DNA of 64,000 nt from contig NZ_VTZS01000001.1 of the NCBI RefSeq assembly GCF_008367235.1, positions 1 to 64,000 of the forward strand, read 5' to 3'. The first letter of the stretch is position 1; each line of letters opens with the position of its first letter. The notes below the pieces were generated by a model. It saw only the letters and a program-made list of their open reading frames with translations. It ran no database searches and was not told where the DNA came from. The translations under genes and the position numbers were made by a program. Positions 1 to 7,395 of this stretch are shown piece by piece. Source of the DNA: Pareuzebyella sediminis. GTDB taxonomy: Bacteria > Bacteroidota > Bacteroidia > Flavobacteriales > Flavobacteriaceae.

Positions 1-57
1 TTAAGCCCGCCAGCGCCGATGGTACTGCCACACCAGGTGGGAGAGTAGGATGCCGCC
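1..57 (+). rRNA. rrf: 5S ribosomal RNA, 3' end (partial)
   Basis: The first bases match the conserved 3' half of bacterial 5S rRNA: the segment around 36-56, with GGTGGGAGAGTAGG followed by TGCCGCC, is the helix-V/helix-I end typical of Bacteroidota. The 5' part lies outside the window. A strong terminator follows about ten bases later, which fits the end of a 16S-23S-5S operon transcribed rightwards. No tRNA is seen between the 5S end and the next gene. Confidence 0.85.
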
Positions 58-65
58 TTTCTTCG

Positions 66-101
66 AAAAACCCGATACTGAAAAGTATCGGGTTTTTTTT
101 T
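66..101 (+). terminator. Rho-independent terminator of the rRNA operon
   Basis: A perfect 13-bp stem (67-79 with 84-96, AAAACCCGATACT against its complement) closes a GAAA tetraloop at 80-83 and runs into nine T (93-101). Its position just after the 5S 3' end makes it the rRNA operon terminator. Confidence 0.92.
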
Positions 102-207
102 GTCCTATTGTTAGGGTTCTTTCCAATCTCACGTTTTTTCATATATTTAGGCCTAGAGTAAATTGCTCTGAAAATGAAAAACCCAACTTTGCCAACCAAA
201 GTAAACC

Positions 208-1593
208 ATGAATATACGCTTTGACCTTGAACCCCAACATCTTAACGATAAAATAGATAACCTATGGTCTTTGTCAGGGGCTAAACTTAAGAGCATGTCA
301 GCCTCCTTAAAGGATGCTCAAGGATCGCCGGTGGTGACCGTAAAAGGTGTCTACACTCCTAGAAGTTGGACGGATTGGACACAGGGATTCCAGTTTGGCT
401 CCGAACTTTTTCAATTCAATGCTACTGGAGATACTTCCTTCTTGGAATTGGCCATTGAAAACATTAAAACTAAAATGACTTCCCATGTAAGTCATTTTGG
501 TGTCCATGATCATGGTTTTAATAATTTGAGTACATATGGTAACTTATTGCGATTAATAAGGGAAGGGAAAATAGCAAAGGATAAATGGTTGGAAGAGTTC
601 TGCATTCTTGCCTTAAAGCTTTCTGCCTCTGTACAGGCGCAGCGTTGGACATCAACGCCCGACGGTGGCTACCTCTATTCGTTCAATGGGCCCCATTCCC
701 TGTTCGTGGATACTATTCGAACCATAAGGATATTAGTGGCAGGTCACCTATTACAGCATCATGCATCTGGTGAAAATGATATCAAAATAAATTTGCTAAA
801 GAGAGCGTATCAACATGCCCTAAGTACTGCTAAATATTCGATTTATTACGGGGAGAACCGAGATATTTATGACGTTTGGGGGCGCACTGCCCACGAAGCC
901 ATTTTTAACGTAAACGACGGAAATTTCCGTTCTCCTTCGACCCAACAGGGATATAGTGGGTTCTCTACATGGACCCGAGGATTAAGTTGGGCAATGCTGG
1001 GATTCGCCGAGCAACTTGAATTTTTACAAAGCCAAGAAAATTGTCCTGAATTCAATGATTTAGGGGGGAAGAAGTACCTTCAAGATACTTTTTTAAAGGC
1101 AGCAAGGGCGACCTGTGATTTTTATATCGAAAACACCGCCTCCGATGGAATTCCATATTGGGATACCGGAGCACCAGGTCTGCGGCATTTAGGAAATTGG
1201 AGAGAGACAACTGCTGATCCATTCAACGATTTCGAACCCGTAGACAGCTCCGCAGCGGCCATAGGTGCGCAGGGACTGCTTCGGCTAGGAAATTACCTTA
1301 GAAATGAGAACAACCCTGATGCGGATACATACTGGTCCGCCGGTCTGACGGTAGCCCACACCTTATTGGATGAACCTTATCTAAGCTCTGACCTGGCACA
1401 TGAAGGTTTGCTCTTACATACGATTTATCATCGTCCCAACGGATGGGACCATATTCCTGAGCACAGTAAAATTCCAAACGGTGAGGCTTGTATGTGGGGG
1501 GATTATCACATTCGGGAGTTGGCTCATTATTTAAAAGAGGTTATAACAGGAGATTCTTATTATACTTTTTTTAAAGATATTACACACGACTGA
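208..1593 (+). CDS. GH88/GH105-like unsaturated uronyl hydrolase
   Basis: This 461-residue protein resembles the GH88 alpha/alpha-barrel unsaturated glucuronyl hydrolases. These remove the 4,5-unsaturated uronic acid left on oligosaccharides by polysaccharide lyases, by hydrating the double bond. Visible family features are HDHGF near residue 100 (D101 would match the first catalytic Asp of Bacillus UGL), FVDTIR with D168 as the second Asp, TWTRGLSW near 260, GIPYWDTGAPG near 325 and DSSAAAIGAQGLL near 355. There is no signal peptide, so it should act in the cytoplasm on imported sugars. The start is the first ATG after the rRNA terminator. The stop overlaps the next start (TGATG), so translation is probably coupled. 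No polysaccharide lyase is nearby, so the substrate is unknown. The GH88/105 assignment is from motifs only. Confidence 0.75.
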   Translation: MNIRFDLEPQHLNDKIDNLWSLSGAKLKSMSASLKDAQGSPVVTVKGVYTPRSWTDWTQGFQFGSELFQFNATGDTSFLELAIENIKTKMTSHVSHFGVHDHGFNNLSTYGNLLRLIREGKIAKDKWLEEFCILALKLSASVQAQRWTSTPDGGYLYSFNGPHSLFVDTIRTIRILVAGHLLQHHASGENDIKINLLKRAYQHALSTAKYSIYYGENRDIYDVWGRTAHEAIFNVNDGNFRSPSTQQGYSGFSTWTRGLSWAMLGFAEQLEFLQSQENCPEFNDLGGKKYLQDTFLKAARATCDFYIENTASDGIPYWDTGAPGLRHLGNWRETTADPFNDFEPVDSSAAAIGAQGLLRLGNYLRNENNPDADTYWSAGLTVAHTLLDEPYLSSDLAHEGLLLHTIYHRPNGWDHIPEHSKIPNGEACMWGDYHIRELAHYLKEVITGDSYYTFFKDITHD

Positions 1594-3041
1594 TGGCCAA
1601 ATCAAAACCAAAGTTTACCCGTATCGCGCAATTAAAGACAGCCGATGATTTTACGGATTATCTATCCCTTTTGGAAACCGATATACCCTTTAAAAGAGAA
1701 CTTCCAGCAGTAGACCGATTACATTTGGCAACCCCCTTTCAATTAAAATCAGGCCAGACTATTGGGAACCGTTTCTGTATTCTTCCGATGGAGGGGTGGG
1801 ATGGTACGTTAGACGGACTTCCAACGGAACATACAAAAAGAAGGTGGCATAACTTTGCCATTAGCGGAGCCAAATTATTATGGGGCTGTGAAGCCGTAGC
1901 GGTAAGGCATGACGGAAGAGCGAATCCTAACCAGTTGATGATTAATGAGCAGAATCTTCCCGCCTTCGAAGAACTCCATAACAATTTACTTACCGATCAC
2001 AAGGCCAAATATGGTAAAACTTCTGACCTGCTCATTGGCTTGCAACTCACGCATTCAGGACGATTTTCAGTTCCTGATGAAGACAGGGTCAGAAAACCCC
2101 AGACCCTCTATAGACATTCGGTGCTGGATCGGAAGTTTCACCTTCCCGAAGACCATATTCCAATGACAGATGCCGACATTGATCAATTGGTCGATGATTT
2201 TGTGAAGGCGGCAGGTCTTGCAAAAGAAGCAGGTTTTCAGTTTGTAGATATTAAACACTGTCACGGCTATCTCGGACACGAGTTTCTTAGTGCGACTTCT
2301 CGTGCAGGCAAGTATGGAGGTACCTTAGAGAATCGAATGCGATTTCTAAAATCGGTAGTCAATGGGATAAAAGAGACCAGTGCCATTCAAGTCGGCGTAA
2401 GATTGAGCGCATTCGACTTTATTCCTTTTAAGAAAGATAAGAATAATACAGGGGTACCTGAACATAATGATGGCGATTATAAGGAAGCTTTTTGTGGTGA
2501 CGGTACAGGAACTGGAATCGACCTTAGTGAGCTTTTTGAAATGCTGGGCCAGTTTGAAGAAATGGGTATAGAATTGGTCTGTATAACCGCCGGAAGCCCT
2601 TATTACGTACCCCACGTTACACGACCTGCTATCTTTCCTCCCTCTGATGGTTATTTGCCCCCTGAAGATCCACTTGTAGGGGTGGCAAGGCAAATACATA
2701 TAACCCATGAAATTAAAAAAAGGTTTCCTAACCTTACCATAATCGGTTCTGCTTATTCGTACCTTCAAGAATGGTTGCCCCATGTTGCTGAGGCCGTGGT
2801 TGAAGCCGATATGGCCGATTTTATCGGTTTGGGAAGAATGGTGTTGAGCTACCCCCGGTTGCCCGAAGATGTTTTACAGGGTAATACCTTATCTAGGGGA
2901 AATATTTGCCGAACTTTTTCAGATTGTACAACTGCCCCAAGAATAGGGATGCTTTCTGGTTGTTTTCCACTGGATTCCTATTATAAAAAGATGCCCGAAG
3001 CGACTACATTGAAAGAGTATAAGAAAGAGAGTAGGCTATGA
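1593..3041 (+). CDS. Old-Yellow-Enzyme-like NADH:flavin oxidoreductase
   Basis: A 482-residue FMN-dependent TIM-barrel reductase of the OYE/2,4-dienoyl-CoA reductase superfamily. N-terminal IGNRFCILPMEG followed by DGLPTEHT, QLTHSGRFS near 150, HGYLGHEFLS near 224-233 and YGGTLENRMRF are hallmarks of the family. The usual first substrate-binding His of the His-x-x-His/Asn pair is replaced: the sequence reads DIKHCHGYL, with K221 in that place and H224 retained. This suggests a subfamily with different substrate chemistry. No iron-sulfur C-terminal module is present. It overlaps the preceding gene by one base and the following SDR gene by four (ATGA), so it is part of a coupled operon with sugar-acting enzymes. 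The electron donor and substrate cannot be told from sequence. Confidence 0.75.
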   Translation: MAKSKPKFTRIAQLKTADDFTDYLSLLETDIPFKRELPAVDRLHLATPFQLKSGQTIGNRFCILPMEGWDGTLDGLPTEHTKRRWHNFAISGAKLLWGCEAVAVRHDGRANPNQLMINEQNLPAFEELHNNLLTDHKAKYGKTSDLLIGLQLTHSGRFSVPDEDRVRKPQTLYRHSVLDRKFHLPEDHIPMTDADIDQLVDDFVKAAGLAKEAGFQFVDIKHCHGYLGHEFLSATSRAGKYGGTLENRMRFLKSVVNGIKETSAIQVGVRLSAFDFIPFKKDKNNTGVPEHNDGDYKEAFCGDGTGTGIDLSELFEMLGQFEEMGIELVCITAGSPYYVPHVTRPAIFPPSDGYLPPEDPLVGVARQIHITHEIKKRFPNLTIIGSAYSYLQEWLPHVAEAVVEADMADFIGLGRMVLSYPRLPEDVLQGNTLSRGNICRTFSDCTTAPRIGMLSGCFPLDSYYKKMPEATTLKEYKKESRL

Positions 3042-3808
3042 AGAGGAATATTTTGATAACAGGGGGTTCTCGCGGAATAGGGTTAGGTATCGCCAAAGAA
3101 TTGGCAAAGGCTGGAAATAATTTGGCCATCAATGGAATACGTGATGAAAATCAGGTGAGCGATGTACTTGAAGAATTAAAAAGTTTCGGTAACAGGGTTA
3201 TCTATTGTCAGGGAAATATTGCTTTGGATCAAGAGCGTGAAAAAATTTGGAACGAACTGATGAAAAAATTCAAAAAACTTCATGTGCTTGTAAATAATGC
3301 TGGCGTGGCTCCTGAACACCGGGTCGACTTACTGGATATGACCGAGGAAAGCTATGACAGGGTAATGAATATTAATTTAAAAGGTCCCTTTTTTCTAACC
3401 CAAAAGGTGGCTGTTCATATGCTTGAGAACAAAAAGGAAGATTCCGGTTTTGAGGGGTGTATCGTGAATATATCATCTATAAGCGCTACTACTGCATCCG
3501 TCAATCGTGGGGAATATTGTATTTCAAAATCGGGTATGAGTATGATGACCAAACTATTCGCCGTTAAGTTAGGCACTTTTGACATTCCCGTTTATGAAGT
3601 ACAACCAGGGATTATTGAAACAGACATGACCGCTGCAGTGCTCGAGAAATACAAAAGACTAATAGAAGAAGGACTTACTGTTCAACCTAGACTTGGAACT
3701 CCCGATGATGTCGGAAAGGTAGTATCTGCCTTGGTAGAACAGAGATTGCCTTACACTACCGGCCAAGTGGTAAGGGTTGATGGAGGTCTTTCAATTCCTA
3801 GATTATAA
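3038..3808 (+). CDS. SDR-family oxidoreductase
   Basis: A classical 256-residue short-chain dehydrogenase. The NAD(P)-binding TGGSRGIG lies at residues 8-15, NNAG near 88, and the catalytic YxxxK is Y160-x3-K164 in GEYCISKSG. The C-terminus VVRVDGG is also typical. Such proteins are often labelled 3-oxoacyl-ACP reductase, but the setting, between an OYE-like flavoprotein and a sodium:solute symporter in a sugar-type cluster, points to an NAD(P)-dependent sugar or polyol dehydrogenase. The start ATG overlaps the preceding stop by four bases (ATGA). Confidence 0.85.
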   Translation: MKRNILITGGSRGIGLGIAKELAKAGNNLAINGIRDENQVSDVLEELKSFGNRVIYCQGNIALDQEREKIWNELMKKFKKLHVLVNNAGVAPEHRVDLLDMTEESYDRVMNINLKGPFFLTQKVAVHMLENKKEDSGFEGCIVNISSISATTASVNRGEYCISKSGMSMMTKLFAVKLGTFDIPVYEVQPGIIETDMTAAVLEKYKRLIEEGLTVQPRLGTPDDVGKVVSALVEQRLPYTTGQVVRVDGGLSIPRL

Positions 3809-3818
3809 AAAGTTGAGT

Positions 3819-4040
3819 ATGAGGAAACATCGTTCCACAGTAATACGAATTTTAGATAGTTTAGCGATTATTGTTTTTATCGCTTCTTTCAGTCCTTTGG
3901 TTATTCCTGAAAATGAGAGTGCACCCTATATGTTTGGAATACCCTACACGATGTGGATGGGCTTGTTTGTCAGTATTTTATATGTAGTATTGGCCTATGC
4001 GGTGTCGACCCTAAATAAAGAAAACAAAAATGCTGACTAA
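3819..4040 (+). CDS. DUF3311-like small membrane protein (symporter partner)
   Basis: A 73-residue protein with two hydrophobic helices (about residues 8-28 and 42-62). A longer reading from a TTG at 3777 would overlap the SDR gene. The ATG at 3819, eleven bases after that stop, gives the usual length and a basic N-terminus (MRKHR). Small DUF3311-type proteins are commonly encoded directly before sodium:solute symporters and are thought to be accessory subunits. Here the next gene is such a symporter and overlaps by eleven bases. The family call rests on size, topology and neighbour. Confidence 0.6.
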   Translation: MRKHRSTVIRILDSLAIIVFIASFSPLVIPENESAPYMFGIPYTMWMGLFVSILYVVLAYAVSTLNKENKNAD

Positions 4041-5424
4041 ATTTATTGTTGCAGGGGTTATCTACTTGGGGATTCTGATTTTTTTGGTCAGACGCACTCG
4101 CGTAAAGGAAAAGACCACTTCAAATTATCTTTTGGGCGGCGGAAATATCGGTTTTGTAATCGGGCTATTTACGACCGCGGCAACTTTATTCAGTGCTTTT
4201 ACAGTAGTAGGAATGCCTGATTTTTTTAGAAATCATGGGGTGGGTGCCTGGATTTTTCTTGCTGTGTCGGATACCATGATGGTGTATGCACTTATTCGAA
4301 TCGGTGAAATATTGAGAAAAAGAGCACGAAAACTTGACTTTAAGGGTATGTCAGGGCTTATGGTGGCCATGTACGAATCGAAGTTGGCCGGATATGTATT
4401 TTTCGGTGGCGCGGTAGTCTTTTTGATTCCGTATATAGCAGTTCAAATCAGCGGTATTTCTATATTCCTAAACGCCGCTTTTCCCGACGCTATTCCCGTT
4501 TGGTCATGGAGTTTGATTATCGTTGCAATAATGGTGCTTTATAGTGAGACCGGAGGACTTAGGGCAATTATGTACAACGATACCTTGCAAGGCATTCTCC
4601 TTTTTATAACCATTTGGATTATTGGTTGGAACTGTATCGACTACTTTGGAAGTATCGAATCGATGTTCGACAAGGTGGGGTCGGTCAATGAAAAATTATT
4701 GTCCGTGCCTGGGCCAAAAGGATTGTTCACGGCACAATTCTTTATAATTTCGGCAATCGCCATTATCTGTTTACCTTTCACACAACCACAAATTTCAACA
4801 AGGGTCATTATTATGAAGAGTAGTACTTCGTTGCGTAGAATGGCCATTGGTCTAGGTGTTGTCGCAATACTGATAATATTACCCACACTTTTTATGGGGA
4901 TGTATGGGGCTGTACGCTACAGTGACGCTTCCACACAAGATTTTATAGGCCATGTACTCTTGTATGATCAAGCAAGTGGCATCGCTGCTTTGGGACTTAT
5001 TGGCTTAATAGCCGCGGCCATTTCGACGTCCGATTCGCAAATTTTTGCATTGGGTTCGGAGTTACGATCATTATTGACTCTCGATGACAAAAAAGCCGTT
5101 TCTATTACCCGTTTTTTTATACTAATATTCGGTTTGTTGGCACTGGTTTTTTCAATAGTCAGTACGGAACATCTTGTACTTTTGGCCAGAACCAGTTTTA
5201 CGGGAACCGCAATGATGGCCCCAATGATTTTGGTAGGTATATTAAGTTCTAAAAAGCTTTCAGTTCTGATGCCTATCGTGACCATGTTGGCTTTGCTCAT
5301 TTTTATTTTCGCAAAAATAGGCGTAGTACCCTCTAAAATGGGCGCTCTTGAAATTGAAATCGTACTGTTTATCAGTTTGGCCGTGGCTGCCTTGATTGAA
5401 TGGTTGAGGCCCCGTACCGTATAA
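4030..5424 (+). CDS. Sodium:solute symporter (SSS family)
   Basis: A 464-residue, strongly hydrophobic protein with about 13 predicted membrane helices and the SSS (SLC5-like) layout. After the first helix come the conserved glycine-rich GGGNIGF and TTAATLFSAFTVVG, and SETGGLRAIMYNDTLQG near 180 is the characteristic SSS signature region. It should couple inward solute movement to the sodium gradient at the inner membrane. The substrate is not readable, but neighbours (GH88-like, SDR, DUF1080) suggest a sugar, uronate or keto-sugar. It follows the DUF3311-like gene with an 11-base overlap, so the two are probably made together. About 70 bases separate it from the next gene, the largest gap inside the cluster. 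Confidence 0.87.
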   Translation: MLTKFIVAGVIYLGILIFLVRRTRVKEKTTSNYLLGGGNIGFVIGLFTTAATLFSAFTVVGMPDFFRNHGVGAWIFLAVSDTMMVYALIRIGEILRKRARKLDFKGMSGLMVAMYESKLAGYVFFGGAVVFLIPYIAVQISGISIFLNAAFPDAIPVWSWSLIIVAIMVLYSETGGLRAIMYNDTLQGILLFITIWIIGWNCIDYFGSIESMFDKVGSVNEKLLSVPGPKGLFTAQFFIISAIAIICLPFTQPQISTRVIIMKSSTSLRRMAIGLGVVAILIILPTLFMGMYGAVRYSDASTQDFIGHVLLYDQASGIAALGLIGLIAAAISTSDSQIFALGSELRSLLTLDDKKAVSITRFFILIFGLLALVFSIVSTEHLVLLARTSFTGTAMMAPMILVGILSSKKLSVLMPIVTMLALLIFIFAKIGVVPSKMGALEIEIVLFISLAVAALIEWLRPRTV

Positions 5425-5492
5425 CGAGAAAGATATGACCCAAGCTGATCATGAGCTAATAATACTCAATAATTATTGACTAAATTAAACGA

Positions 5493-7385
5493 ATGAAAAT
5501 TAGTATACTATTTGCCTTGACAGGAATCCTTTTGCTTTCATGCTCGGAAAAGCCCAAAGAAACGAGCATTGTCGAAACCAAAACGCTTCCACTAGATTAC
5601 TTACCCTTTCAAGAAATCGAACTGAAGGATTTAAGTGCTTTTAGGGACGTTTCCGATAATTGGAAAGTAGTGGGCAACGCCACGGTGAACCGAACTAAAG
5701 ACGGTGATATTAGCTTTTCAAAGGGTACCGGGGTTTTGATCAATATTCCTGAAGACAGTTCCAAAGACCACCTTCTTACCAAATTTGAACATGGAGATAT
5801 TGAATTGGAGCTTGATGTACTCCTTCCAAAAGGTTCCAATTCCGGACTTTATTTCCAAGGAAGGTACGAAATACAGCTTTTTGACAGCTGGGGGGTCGCA
5901 CAGCCCCAGCATAGCGATATAGGTGGTATTTACCAACGTTGGGACGAGGCTAGAGGAAAAGACAAAGAAGGTTTTGAAGGAATAGCACCTTTATACAACG
6001 CGGCGAAAGCACCTGGTTTATGGCAACGGTTAAAAATAATATTCCATGCCCCTGAATTCGATGATAAGGGAAATAAGGTCAAAAATGCCGAATTTGAAAA
6101 GGTATGGCTGAATGGAATGCTAATTCACGAAAATGCGGAGGTAACGGGGCCTACCAGAGCTGCTGCCTTTAATGATGAAGCGGCCAAGGGACCCCTTATG
6201 ATTCAAGGGGATCACGGAGCGGTAGCTTTAAAAAACATTACATACAAACGCTATGACGCTGGTAGCGTGGCCCTGAAAAATATGAGCATGACCGAGTTTC
6301 AGAATGGCGAAATAGATTTGCCTAAATTAGATAGTTTGGTACCTATTCGTCAGATAAGGGCAGATTCAATATCGGCGAATATGATTTCCGGAGAAACCCA
6401 ACAGGGGATTCTAAAATATACCGGACAGATGGAAGTTCCTACTACAGGGGAATACCTTTTCGATTTCAAGATTAATCGGGGAGGAGGTATTCTTTTGGTT
6501 GACCATGATACGGTGGTCAACATGAACGGAGATTACAATTTAGATTCCCTTGGTATCGGAAAAGTTAACTTAGATAAAGGGGACATCCCATTTACCCTAA
6601 TCTATAATAAGCCTCGATCTTGGGCCACGGGCTTTAGCCTTGAAGTCGAAGGCCCTGGCGTTCAAAAGCATGCCTTACAGGCCAAAAACTCTTTGGTTAT
6701 AGGAGGCTCCAGACCGGAAGAAAAAATCATGATCGAAGTAGGTGATGTACCCATCGCCCAAAGAAGCTTTATGATGCAAAATGGGTATAAACGTACCCAT
6801 TGTATTTCTGTCGGCACACCAAGAGGAGTACATTTTGCGTACGATCTTTCAACAGGCTCGTTGTTGAAGGCCTGGAACGGCGATTTTTTGGATGCGACCG
6901 ATATGTGGCTATCACGGGGTGAAAAACAACTGGCCCGACCTGCCGGATTTACACTTACCTTTTACGGAGGCCCCGACTTCGCAATTTTGGAAGATGAGGC
7001 CAGTAAGTGGCCGGACACGGATTCCGAGAGAGCAAATAGTAAATCATTGGGTTATAGTATAATGAATAATGGAATGCCGATGTTTTCCTATCAATTAGGT
7101 GATAATAAGATCTCAGATTTGATAGTTCCTTCAGGCGTGGAAAGAATTATTAAGCGAACTATACGCTTTAAAGGCAATGAAACGATATGGCATAACATCG
7201 CTATTGGGGAGTCTATTCAACAACTTCCGGATGGTACCTATATAGTCAATGATGAAAGTTATTATATAGATTTTTCAAATAGTGGCGGTCTTCAACCGAT
7301 AGTACGTGAATCTTCCGGAAAAGACGAGCTACTCGTAAAAATTCCAGCAGGGGAACAACATGTCGAATACAATATCATTTGGTAA
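5493..7385 (+). CDS. DUF1080 (3-keto-disaccharide hydrolase-type) lipoprotein with PA14-like domain
   Basis: A 630-residue lipoprotein: the N-terminus MKISILFALTGILLLSC ends in a lipobox, with Cys at 17. Residues about 35-250 match the DUF1080 concanavalin-like fold; GSNSGLYFQGRYEIQLFDSW near 114-133 is the family hallmark. DUF1080 proteins are annotated as hydrolases or lyases of 3-keto-glycosides. Residues about 290-400 look like a PA14-type carbohydrate-binding beta-barrel (YTGQMEVPTTGEYLF). The remaining 230 residues are beta-rich and I cannot name them; they include PRGVHFAYDLSTGSLLKAW, as found in secreted proteins linked to propeller dehydrogenases. It probably sits in the periplasm or outer membrane and works with the following propeller-cupredoxin protein, whose start lies ten bases downstream. 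Confidence 0.72.
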   Translation: MKISILFALTGILLLSCSEKPKETSIVETKTLPLDYLPFQEIELKDLSAFRDVSDNWKVVGNATVNRTKDGDISFSKGTGVLINIPEDSSKDHLLTKFEHGDIELELDVLLPKGSNSGLYFQGRYEIQLFDSWGVAQPQHSDIGGIYQRWDEARGKDKEGFEGIAPLYNAAKAPGLWQRLKIIFHAPEFDDKGNKVKNAEFEKVWLNGMLIHENAEVTGPTRAAAFNDEAAKGPLMIQGDHGAVALKNITYKRYDAGSVALKNMSMTEFQNGEIDLPKLDSLVPIRQIRADSISANMISGETQQGILKYTGQMEVPTTGEYLFDFKINRGGGILLVDHDTVVNMNGDYNLDSLGIGKVNLDKGDIPFTLIYNKPRSWATGFSLEVEGPGVQKHALQAKNSLVIGGSRPEEKIMIEVGDVPIAQRSFMMQNGYKRTHCISVGTPRGVHFAYDLSTGSLLKAWNGDFLDATDMWLSRGEKQLARPAGFTLTFYGGPDFAILEDEASKWPDTDSERANSKSLGYSIMNNGMPMFSYQLGDNKISDLIVPSGVERIIKRTIRFKGNETIWHNIAIGESIQQLPDGTYIVNDESYYIDFSNSGGLQPIVRESSGKDELLVKIPAGEQHVEYNIIW

Positions 7386-7395
7386 ACAACACAGT

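Noticed and set aside
102-207. Search for a tRNA or promoter between the 5S terminator and the first gene
   Set aside because: No cloverleaf is present; TATATTTA near 140 is one base off the -7 consensus with no -33 partner, so not listed.
2346-2783. 145-residue minus-strand frame opposite the OYE gene
   Set aside because: Lies wholly inside a gene with clear family motifs; its own translation shows no domain and is a shadow of codon bias.
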